Positions 1 through 5,435 of a DNA stretch of 6,032 nt are shown here, piece after piece. Made by a program: the position numbers and the translations under genes. The first letter of the stretch is position 1. Every line of letters begins with the position of its first letter. A model generated the notes under the pieces. The model was not told the origin of the DNA, searched no databases, and saw nothing but the letters and a program-made list of their open reading frames with translations. The stretch covers positions 1 through 6,032 of the forward strand of contig DFBC01000079.1 of NCBI GenBank assembly GCA_002367235.1, read 5' to 3'. This DNA comes from Cellvibrionales bacterium UBA3090 (GTDB taxonomy: Bacteria > Pseudomonadota > Gammaproteobacteria > Pseudomonadales > Porticoccaceae).

Positions 1-621
1 GTCGCCAAGTAATTCTCGTAGTTGATGAATATCTTCCACATCTCGAACAAAGGACAAGGCAATAAAGTCCACTTCTTGTTCCATTGAGAACAAGATGTCG
101 CGTTTGTCTTTTTCGGTGATGGCGGGTAGGTTGACTCGAATACCCGGCAAGTTAACGTGGCGCTTACTTTTTAGAACACCACCGTCAATTACCTGACACT
201 GCATGATGCGGTCTTCTTTTCTGAGAATTTCCAAGTTGATCAGGCCGTTGTCTACCGTGATCATGTCGCCGATCTGCACATCGTGAATCAGATCTTCGTA
301 ATTAATACGAATAGAGCTTTCCTCCACGTCATCTTCGCCACGGGCCACCACCGAAATTACATCACCTTTTTTCAGATCCAGTTCGTGATTAATGTCGCCG
401 GTGCGAATTTCTGGGCCCTGAGTATCCATCAGGATTGCAATAGGGTGGGGCTGCTTTTTATTGAGCGTACGTACCGCTTTGATGACTTTGGCGTGTGATT
501 CATGATCGCCGTGTGACATGTTCAGCCGCACTACGTTCATTCCAGCGTTTGCTAGCTTTTCCAGCATCTCAAATGATTCTGTCGCTGGGCCAATCGTGCA
601 GATGATCTTGGTTTTACGCAT
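1..621 (-). CDS. pyk: Pyruvate kinase, N-terminal part (runs off left edge)
   Basis: Catalyses phosphoenolpyruvate + ADP to pyruvate + ATP, the last step of glycolysis, in the cytoplasm. The frame is open from an ATG at 621 down to base 1, giving 207 codons; the family is usually about 470-480 aa, so the second half of the barrel and the C-terminal domain lie outside. Visible signatures are the N-terminal MRKTKIICTIGPAT, the substrate-binding VVRLNMSHGDH (R32, N34, S36, H37), MDTQGPEIRTGD at 65-76, the B domain (about 70-170), VNLPGI, and the returning barrel segment VDFIALSFVRD. E71 in GPEIRT corresponds to the Glu that marks K+-dependent pyruvate kinases, so K+ dependence is inferred. It starts 18 nt after the ygfA stop, with a weak AAGAAA ribosome site, so co-transcription with ygfA is likely. 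I cannot tell the PykA from the PykF type with certainty. Confidence 0.95.
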   Translation of the reverse strand, partial: MRKTKIICTIGPATESFEMLEKLANAGMNVVRLNMSHGDHESHAKVIKAVRTLNKKQPHPIAILMDTQGPEIRTGDINHELDLKKGDVISVVARGEDDVEESSIRINYEDLIHDVQIGDMITVDNGLINLEILRKEDRIMQCQVIDGGVLKSKRHVNLPGIRVNLPAITEKDKRDILFSMEQEVDFIALSFVRDVEDIHQLRELLGD

Positions 622-639
622 AGTGATTTTCTTAAATGG

Positions 640-1212
640 TTAGTGGGCCTGAATAACATTGCGTTCTGTAACAATGGCTTGTAGTGGAACGTCCCAAGGT
701 TGGTGGACAATACTATCAGTTTCCTGACAACTTTGGGCTAATCCAATCAGGCGAGTAAAGCGCTGTTGTGAGGCCAGAGTGCGATCATAGAATCCACCAC
801 CCATTCCTAGTCTATTGCCGTGGGCATCGAAGGCCACTAATGGCAGTAAAATCAGGTCGAGACCGAGCGGTGGGACAATAAACCCACCTTTCAGTGGCGG
901 CTCTTTAATGCCAAATCGATTTATCGACAGGGCTTCTCCCTGGCAATATCTTGCAAAATAGAGTCGATTTAGCTTCAGTGGGTGTAAGACCGGTAGGTAG
1001 CACTCTTTGCCTGCCGCCTCGGCAATCCCCATCGCAAGTTGTGGATCTATCTCGCCGTCGTTGGGGAGGTAAAATGCAATGCGTTTGCTGTATCGAAAGG
1101 CTGGAAGGTTTGACAGTTGTTCGGCTAGACCTTTGCTGGCAGCAATCTGCTGTTGATAGGTTAGCGAACGGCGTCGCTCACGCATCAATTGACGAATGGC
1201 TTTGCTGTCCAT
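640..1212 (-). CDS. ygfA: 5-formyltetrahydrofolate cyclo-ligase
   Basis: Converts 5-formyltetrahydrofolate to 5,10-methenyltetrahydrofolate with ATP, returning the storage form of folate to one-carbon metabolism; cytoplasmic. The 190-aa product has the family layout: basic N-terminal RQLMRERRRSL (7-17), FYLPNDGEID (47-56), YLPVLHP (72-78), INRFGIKEP (97-105), and the glycine-rich nucleotide/substrate loop RLGMGGGFYDRTL (134-146). The C-terminal PWDVPLQAIVTE also fits. The frame stays open to a TTG at 1296, but that codon and its N-terminal extension lie inside the 6S RNA. The ATG at 1212 gives the usual family N-terminus and lies 33 nt past the predicted 6S 3' end. No strong Shine-Dalgarno is visible ahead of it. 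As in E. coli, ygfA is probably made by read-through of the ssrS transcript. pyk follows after 18 nt. Confidence 0.93.
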   Translation of the reverse strand: MDSKAIRQLMRERRRSLTYQQQIAASKGLAEQLSNLPAFRYSKRIAFYLPNDGEIDPQLAMGIAEAAGKECYLPVLHPLKLNRLYFARYCQGEALSINRFGIKEPPLKGGFIVPPLGLDLILLPLVAFDAHGNRLGMGGGFYDRTLASQQRFTRLIGLAQSCQETDSIVHQPWDVPLQAIVTERNVIQAH

Positions 1213-1245
1213 GTTTGTTTGGGTTGCCTGATTGGTTGGATGATT

Positions 1246-1422
1246 TATGTCCCCGGAGATACCGCTGTCAACTTGGCCTTGAACCCAATGGCTCAAGGTG
1301 GGGGGCTCAGCGATACATTAGGCTTTCCGTCGAGCGGACGTGCACACCATATCGGCTTGAACCCTCCTGGTTACAAATTATCGGCTCGAGGACTTGTCGA
1401 CTGGCAAGTACCCCAGGGCATA
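1246..1422 (-). ncRNA. ssrS: 6S RNA
   Basis: 6S RNA mimics an open promoter and sequesters sigma70 RNA polymerase in stationary phase. It is identified by position (between zapA and ygfA, same strand) and by conserved blocks read on the minus strand: GCCCUGGGGU, CGAGCCGAUA, GGUGUGCACGUCCGCUCGACG, GGAAAGCCUAAUG, GAGCCCCCACCUUGAGCC and GGGUUCAAGG, all close to Pseudomonas/E. coli 6S. The ends come from the closing stem: bases 1422-1408 pair with 1246-1262 with one mismatch-rich point and a small bulge. A second helix is GUCGAC (1401-1396) with GUUGAC (1272-1267). The apical hairpin contains UCCG/CGGA. The estimated length is 177 nt, against about 184 in E. coli. A -10 box sits 6-7 nt upstream of the 5' end. 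Exact processed ends are inferred from folding by eye. Confidence 0.93.
1367..1380 (+). other. Predicted 6S central-bubble / pRNA start site region
   Basis: In E. coli, RNA polymerase uses 6S RNA as template and starts the product RNA (pRNA) with AUCGGCUC, copied from GAGCCGAU. The same GAGCCGAU is present here on the minus-strand RNA. The pRNA would start at A1380 and read to the right (plus sense, AUCGGCUCGAGGAC). The span given is the bubble immediately behind that start. The position is inferred from the conserved motif. Confidence 0.5.
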
Positions 1423-1428
1423 GGAGTT

Positions 1429-1434
1429 ATTATA
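1429..1434 (-). promoter_or_regulatory. ssrS promoter -10 box
   Basis: The minus strand reads TATAAT, a perfect sigma70 -10 hexamer, and places transcription start at about 1422, the first base of the 6S closing stem. At the usual distance upstream there is only a TCGCTTTT stretch overlapping the zapA stop codon, with no good TTGACA match. The promoter would therefore depend on the -10 element or on an activator. zapA read-through may also feed 6S. Confidence 0.7.
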
Positions 1435-1448
1435 ACCCAGTCTTGAGA

Positions 1449-1757
1449 TTAAAAAGCGACAGATTTTTCGAAACGCTGAAGGGCTTCGGAAACTTTGTGG
1501 TCCAATTTTTGGATGGCTTGTTGAGATGCCCCGTCAGACTCCGCTTGAGTTTCTACTTTAGATAATTCGTAGGTGAGGTTGAGTGCGGCCATGATGGCAA
1601 TGCGTTCTAGGCCGATTACGCCACCGCTATTGCGAATAGAGCGAACCCTTTCATCCAGTGAGCGAGCGGCCTGAAGTAAAGCGCTGCGTTCTTCTGGGGG
1701 GCAGCTGACTTGATATTCCTTGTCGAGAATACGGATGTTTACCGTGTCCTGGCTCAT
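1449..1757 (-). CDS. zapA: Cell division protein ZapA
   Basis: ZapA bundles and stabilises FtsZ protofilaments at the division ring; it works as a dimer/tetramer in the cytoplasm. The 102-aa product matches the family in length (about 100-110 aa) and layout. An N-terminal beta-rich head, VNIRILDKEYQVSCPPEERSAL (residues 6-27), is followed by a linker with LDERVRSIR. A long helix containing GLERIAIMAALNLTYEL (49-65) then runs on as a charged coiled coil to the C-terminus. The ATG at 1757 is preceded by GAAGGTT about 7 nt away, a good ribosome site that overlaps the end of the upstream gene; only 5 nt separate the two genes, so coupled translation is likely. The ssrS promoter starts right after the stop codon. 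Confidence 0.95.
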   Translation of the reverse strand: MSQDTVNIRILDKEYQVSCPPEERSALLQAARSLDERVRSIRNSGGVIGLERIAIMAALNLTYELSKVETQAESDGASQQAIQKLDHKVSEALQRFEKSVAF

Positions 1758-1762
1758 GGGGT

Positions 1763-1969
1763 TTAACCTTCGCTGTTGAGGCCTTTCAGCCTCACAATCA
1801 TATGTTCAACCCGATTGCGGGCTAGCTCATTTTTTTCCAGAAGTTTGCTGCGTTCCTTGAGCAGGCTGGATTCCCGATCGCGGAGTGATTCGTTCTCTTT
1901 TTGTAATCGAGCGCAAATATTGATCAGGCGATCAATCTTCTGCTCTAGATGTAGCAAATCATCAGACAT
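1763..1969 (-). CDS. Small coiled-coil protein, TIGR02449 type
   Basis: The 68-aa product is almost entirely one predicted coiled coil. It is rich in Leu/Ile heptads and charged residues, with LEQKIDRLINICARLQKENESL (8-29) and a conserved-looking LLEKNELARNRVEHMIVRLKGL (43-64). No membrane segment or signal peptide is visible. Length, composition and position before zapA match the small TIGR02449 family of Pseudomonas-like bacteria, whose role is not established. The neighbour and the coiled-coil form suggest a division-ring role comparable to ZapB, but that is inference. The start is uncertain. ATG at 1969 gives the family-like MSDDLL. An in-frame TTG at 1981 lies 11 nt after GAGGAG (1998-1993), but the predicted transcript begins at about 1993, which would remove that ribosome site, so I prefer ATG. 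Confidence 0.85.
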   Translation of the reverse strand: MSDDLLHLEQKIDRLINICARLQKENESLRDRESSLLKERSKLLEKNELARNRVEHMIVRLKGLNSEG

Positions 1970-1999
1970 TAGGATAGCCAATTGTAATCTTTCTCCTCA

Positions 2000-2028
2000 A
2001 CTATATGGCGCGACTACAAATCGGTCAA
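2000..2028 (-). promoter_or_regulatory. Sigma70-like promoter of the TIGR02449-zapA operon
   Basis: On the minus strand TTGACC (2028-2023) is followed after exactly 17 bp by TATAGT (2005-2000), each hexamer matching consensus at five of six positions. Transcription would begin at about 1993, leaving a leader of roughly 24 nt to the ATG at 1969. It drives the coiled-coil gene and zapA and may read into ssrS, ygfA and pyk. Confidence 0.72.
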
Positions 2029-2052
2029 CAACCTTGAGGCTGTTTCGAGGAA

Positions 2053-2068
2053 AAGAAGCTAGCTTCTT
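2053..2068. repeat. Perfect 16-bp palindrome (candidate operator)
   Basis: AAGAAGCTAGCTTCTT is identical to its reverse complement. It lies between the two divergent promoters, about 67 bp from each predicted transcription start. An additional inverted pair, GGAAAA (2049-2054) and TTTTCC (2081-2086), surrounds it. The symmetry and position suit a dimeric regulator, but I do not recognise the motif as the site of a known protein. Confidence 0.45.
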
Positions 2069-2111
2069 GGCAGAATGGGGTTTTCCTTTCAGCTAATTGA
2101 TCTGGCGTGAT

Positions 2112-2120
2112 TGGTATGAT
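2112..2120 (+). promoter_or_regulatory. Extended -10 promoter candidate for ygfB operon
   Basis: TGG TATGAT is an extended -10 element (TGn plus a 5/6 -10 hexamer) with predicted start at about 2127, giving a leader of about 45 nt to ygfB. No -35 is visible at 16-18 bp; a TTGATC at 2097-2102 is only 12 bp away, too close to serve. Confidence 0.45.
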
Positions 2121-2171
2121 GAAGGGTGATAGGATGGCCTTTTCTGCTGGATTGTAGAAACAGTGATAAGT

Positions 2172-2726
2172 ATGAATTTTAATGAAATTGCCAACGCTTT
2201 CGTGCGTGCTAATTTAATGGGTAGCCCCGCAGAAATACATGGTGTTCTCTGCGGCAGAATCAGCGGTGGGCAGAAACTGTCCGATGAGGCATTGTTGACG
2301 GTCATTGCCGAGTTCCTCGAAGTGGAGCAAGAGCGGATCGAGGATCTGGGTGACACCTTACCCGAGTTGTACCAGTTTACCCTTGGGCAGATATGCAGCG
2401 GTGGCTTTGAGTTTCACCCGTTACTTCCCGATGATGAATTTCCTCTCAATCAGAGACTTGCTTCGCTGGGCGAGTGGTGCCAGGGATTCCTGTTTGGTTT
2501 GGGGAGTTCAGGGCTGTCAGTTACGACTGAACTTACGGGGGATATCGCCGACGCTCTAAGTGATCTGGCATCTATTTCTCAGGTTGAAAGCCTGGAGGAA
2601 GAGGATGGCGAGGAAGAGGAAGAGGTCAGCTATGCCGAATTGGTGGAATATGTCCGAGTGGCTGTCCTGCTGATTTATTCAGAGCTGAATTCAGTTGAAG
2701 ATCAGGGTTCCCGGACGCTTCACTAG
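2172..2726 (+). CDS. ygfB: YgfB/UPF0149 (YecA-like) family protein
   Basis: A cytoplasmic all-helical protein of the UPF0149 family; the biochemical role is not established. In Pseudomonas aeruginosa, YgfB has been linked to repression of the amidase gene ampDh3. The 184-aa product shows the family features: SPAEIHGVLCGRISGG (18-33), LYQFTLGQICSGGFEFHPLLPDDEFPL (66-92), LGEWCQGFLFGLG (99-111), the acidic run 142-151, YAELVEYVRVAVLL (154-167), and the typical C-terminal TLH. E. coli YgfB has the same blocks at similar length. The ATG at 2172 is chosen; an in-frame GTG at 2163 would add three residues, and neither has a clear Shine-Dalgarno. It is the first gene of the ygfB-pepP-ubiH-ubiI cluster, as in E. 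coli. Confidence 0.9.
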   Translation: MNFNEIANAFVRANLMGSPAEIHGVLCGRISGGQKLSDEALLTVIAEFLEVEQERIEDLGDTLPELYQFTLGQICSGGFEFHPLLPDDEFPLNQRLASLGEWCQGFLFGLGSSGLSVTTELTGDIADALSDLASISQVESLEEEDGEEEEEVSYAELVEYVRVAVLLIYSELNSVEDQGSRTLH

Positions 2727-2817
2727 CTGTTCACGAGAACTCTTTTAATAAAATCAATCATACTCTGACCGGCATTTATTCTCGCAAATCAGGTTATTGG
2801 AGAGTGTAAAAAATAGA
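2727..2817 (+). other. ygfB-pepP intergenic spacer
   Basis: This 91-bp AT-rich gap has no recognisable promoter and no convincing terminator. A small GTTC-ACGA-GAAC inverted repeat just after the ygfB stop has only a 4-bp stem. GGAG at 2799-2802 is the best ribosome site, but it lies 15 nt from the pepP ATG, so spacing is long. Read-through from ygfB into pepP is the simplest reading. Confidence 0.4.
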
Positions 2818-4128
2818 ATGGTTACCAAGCAGGAATTTACCCGCCGCAGACAGAAGCTCATGGAGATGATGGATAGCAATAGCATCGCCATCCTCACTGC
2901 GGCTCCGGAGCAAACCCGCAATCGGGATATCAATTACCCCTACCGCCAGGACAGCGACTTTTTTTACCTTACCGGTTTTGCCGAACCCGAAGCCGTGTTG
3001 GTTCTGGTGCCGGGAAGGGATCACGGTGAGTACATAATGTTTTGCCGGGATAGAAACATAGAGCGTGAAATTTGGGATGGTTATCGTGCGGGTCCTGAGG
3101 GCGCGATCCAAAAGTATGGCGCTGATGATTCATTTCCCATCGATGATATCGACGAAATTTTACCGGGATTGCTGGAGGGTCGCGATCGGGTGTACTACGC
3201 CATGGGTAAAAATCTGACCTTTGATCGGCATCTGATGGAGTGGGTCAATACTATTCGTGGGCGCTCCCGTTCAGGTGCCATTCCACCGGGTGAATTTGTC
3301 GATCTCGACCACTTATTGCATGAGCTTCGCCTATTCAAGAGTGTGGCCGAACAAAAAATTATGCGAACGGCTGGCGAAATCTCTTCCCGGGCACACTGTC
3401 GTGCCATGAAAATCTGCAAGCCCGGAATGTACGAATATCAGCTACAGGCAGAGATTGAGCATGAATTTGCCATGGCGGGAGCGCGCTTCCCTGCCTATGG
3501 CAGTATTGTCGGTGGTGGTGAGAACGGCTGTATTCTTCATTACGTAGAGAATAGCGCCAAACTTAAAGACGGTGATTTGGTCTTGATCGATGCCGGCTGC
3601 GAACTGCAACACTATGCGGCAGATATCACCCGCACCTTTCCGGTTAATGGAAAATATACCCCAGAGCAAAAAGCTATCTACGACATAGTGCTGGAGGCAC
3701 AGTTGGCCGGAATAGGGGCTTGTGTAAAAGGTAATCACTGGGATGAGCCTCACCAGATGACCGTGAAGGTGATTACCGAGGGGTTGCTTAATCTGGGGCT
3801 GCTTCAGGGTGAACTCAATGAGCTGATAGAAACTCAGAGCTACCGTGATTTCTATATGCATCGGGCAGGACACTGGTTGGGTATGGATGTCCATGATGTG
3901 GGAGACTACAAGGTTCATGATGAATGGCGATTGCTTGAGAAGGGCATGGTGATGACCGTTGAGCCAGGCATTTATATTTCACCCGATAACACCAATGTGG
4001 ATAAGCGCTGGCGAGGCATTGGGATTCGCATTGAAGATGACGTGCTGATAACCGCCAAAGGCCCAGAGGTAATGACGAGTGGTGTGCCAAAAACCACTGA
4101 AGACATTGAGAGGTTAATGGCGGAGTAA
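2818..4128 (+). CDS. pepP: Xaa-Pro aminopeptidase P
   Basis: A cytoplasmic Mn-dependent exopeptidase that removes the N-terminal residue when the second residue is proline. The 436-aa product (E. coli PepP 441 aa) has the N-terminal creatinase-like domain, with EFTRRRQKL, NYPYRQDSDFFYLTGF and EPEAVLVLVPG (5-65), and a C-terminal pita-bread domain. All five metal ligands are present: D258 (LVLIDAGCE), D269 (DITRTFPVNG), H352 (GHWLG), E382 (TVEPGIYI) and E406 (GIRIEDD). The supporting histidines H348 and H359 are also there. The ATG at 2818 matches the start of family members; a TTG at 2797 in the same frame would add seven residues, but its codons overlap the GGAG ribosome site. The stop overlaps the ubiH start (TAATG). 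Confidence 0.95.
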   Translation: MVTKQEFTRRRQKLMEMMDSNSIAILTAAPEQTRNRDINYPYRQDSDFFYLTGFAEPEAVLVLVPGRDHGEYIMFCRDRNIEREIWDGYRAGPEGAIQKYGADDSFPIDDIDEILPGLLEGRDRVYYAMGKNLTFDRHLMEWVNTIRGRSRSGAIPPGEFVDLDHLLHELRLFKSVAEQKIMRTAGEISSRAHCRAMKICKPGMYEYQLQAEIEHEFAMAGARFPAYGSIVGGGENGCILHYVENSAKLKDGDLVLIDAGCELQHYAADITRTFPVNGKYTPEQKAIYDIVLEAQLAGIGACVKGNHWDEPHQMTVKVITEGLLNLGLLQGELNELIETQSYRDFYMHRAGHWLGMDVHDVGDYKVHDEWRLLEKGMVMTVEPGIYISPDNTNVDKRWRGIGIRIEDDVLITAKGPEVMTSGVPKTTEDIERLMAE

Positions 4129-5435
4129 TGTCGCAACTTCGATCAGAAAAACCGGGGTTATCAATAGCCTCGGAGGCGGATGTTGCCATTGTCGGTGGCG
4201 GAATGGTGGGAGCCAGTTTGGCACTGTTATTGTCGTCGCTGAACCTTGGGTGGCGCATTAGGGTAATAGAAGCATATCCGGTAACGGCTCAAACCGACGA
4301 GTTGCAGCCCAGTTTTGATGCCCGATCCACGGCGCTGTCACACAGCAGTCGAGAAATTTTCGAAATGCTGGGTTTGTGGTCCAAATTGAGCTCTAAGTTA
4401 GCAGACATTAGTGACGTGCATGTGTCAGATCGGGGGCATATAGGGCATACCTTGTTACAGGCATCTGAACAAAACCTGCCAGCACTCGGCTATGTGGTAG
4501 AAAACCAGTGGCTTGGCTCGGTGTTGATGGACGCGCTTCGGCAAGCGCCTGGCGTGGAGGTTGTGGCCCCTGCTCAGGTCACCAGTGTCAAACCAGTGCG
4601 AGGCGGTGTTCAACTCGCTCTTTCAGGTTTTGATGTAAGTGCTCACTTATCAGCAAAGCTTCTTGTTATAGCAGATGGTGCTCAGTCAAAGACGCGAGAA
4701 TTGTTGGGTATTGACACTACTACGAGAGATTATGGGCAGGTTGCGCTCATCGCAAACATCTCGTTACAGAAGGGCCATGGGGGCGTGGCCTACGAGCGGT
4801 TTACGGACTCCGGGCCTATGGCCATGTTGCCGCTCCAGTCGGTGGGGCAAGAGGCTCGGTCAGCATTGGTGTGGACATTGCCTCCAGAGCGTGCAGCTGA
4901 ACTGTTGGAGGCTACCGATGAGGAATTCTTGGCAGAATTACAGGATCGGTTTGGCCATCGATTAGGGCAGTTTCAGCGAGTGGGTAGCCGTTATAGTTAT
5001 CCCATTCGGCTGATTACCAGTAATGAACAGGTCCGTAGCAATGTCGTGGTGATGGGTAATGCTGCGCATTCCCTGCATCCGGTCGCTGGTCAGGGGTTTA
5101 ATCTGGCCCTGCGTGATGTGGCGGTGCTGGTCAATGAGCTGGCAAATGCCTCTGCCGATGGGGCCGTTTTGGGTGATTTAAAGGTGTTGCACCGTTACCT
5201 CAAGCAACAGCAAGTCGATCAGACGCAAACTATTTTACTGAGTGATCTATTGCCCAAGGTGTTTGGCATCAATTCTTCTCCCGTGGCCTTGGTGCGGAAT
5301 CTAGGCCTGTTGGCATTGGACACGGTTCCGTTGTTGCGCCATCAGTTTGCGCGGTTGGGTATGGGGCTCGAAACTCGCGGGACGCCATCAATAGAAAGCA
5401 ATGATAAAACAGCAGAAAGGCAGCAGCATGGCTGA
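4128..5435 (+). CDS. ubiH: 2-octaprenyl-6-methoxyphenol 4-hydroxylase (UbiH)
   Basis: An FAD monooxygenase of aerobic ubiquinone synthesis. UbiH adds the hydroxyl at C1 of the ring (C4 in other numbering) of the prenylated methoxyphenol, acting at the membrane-associated Ubi complex. The 435-aa product has the Rossmann GGGMVG (23-28), the ribose-binding E48, FDARSTALS (63-71), GYVVEN (121-126), the DG motif ADGAQSKTREL (182-192), YERFTDSGPMAMLPL (222-236), and the late FAD motif GNAAHSLHPVAGQGFN (310-325). GN rather than the usual GD at 310-311 is also found in E. coli UbiH, favouring UbiH over UbiI or UbiF. The start overlaps the pepP stop by one base, with GGAG just upstream. The end overlaps ubiI by 8 nt, so translational coupling along pepP-ubiH-ubiI is likely. 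Confidence 0.92.
   Translation: MSQLRSEKPGLSIASEADVAIVGGGMVGASLALLLSSLNLGWRIRVIEAYPVTAQTDELQPSFDARSTALSHSSREIFEMLGLWSKLSSKLADISDVHVSDRGHIGHTLLQASEQNLPALGYVVENQWLGSVLMDALRQAPGVEVVAPAQVTSVKPVRGGVQLALSGFDVSAHLSAKLLVIADGAQSKTRELLGIDTTTRDYGQVALIANISLQKGHGGVAYERFTDSGPMAMLPLQSVGQEARSALVWTLPPERAAELLEATDEEFLAELQDRFGHRLGQFQRVGSRYSYPIRLITSNEQVRSNVVVMGNAAHSLHPVAGQGFNLALRDVAVLVNELANASADGAVLGDLKVLHRYLKQQQVDQTQTILLSDLLPKVFGINSSPVALVRNLGLLALDTVPLLRHQFARLGMGLETRGTPSIESNDKTAERQQHG

Noticed and set aside
1213..1296. N-terminal extension of ygfA from a TTG at 1296
   Set aside because: These codons lie within the 3' strand of 6S RNA and the short leader after it, and the added residues do not resemble the family. 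ATG 1212 gives the expected N-terminus.
1189..1446. Plus-strand frame of 85 codons opposite 6S RNA
   Set aside because: It is explained as the complement of 6S RNA, with no ribosome site or family match.
951..1565. Plus-strand open frame of 204 codons opposite ygfA, 6S RNA and zapA
   Set aside because: It lies antisense to three well-supported genes, has Cys/Arg-rich composition typical of a shadow frame, and shows no recognisable domain.
2053..2068. Palindrome read as a rho-independent terminator
   Set aside because: The stem is AT-rich with at most 6 bp around a 4-nt loop, no clear T-run follows on the plus strand, and no gene ends at it in either direction.
2097..2120. TTGATC and TATGAT as a full -35/-10 pair
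   Set aside because: The spacer is only 12 bp, too short for sigma70; only the extended -10 reading is kept.
2730..2746. GTTC-ACGA-GAAC hairpin followed by TCTTTT after ygfB as a terminator
   Set aside because: A 4-bp stem is too weak, and the downstream genes seem to need read-through because no other promoter is visible before pepP.
2797..2817. TTG start at 2797 for pepP
   Set aside because: The GGAG ribosome site overlaps these codons, and homologues begin near the ATG at 2818.
3815..4258. Minus-strand frame of 147 codons across the pepP/ubiH junction
   Set aside because: It is antisense to two genes with complete catalytic motifs. Its His/Ser/Pro-rich low-complexity content is typical of a shadow frame.
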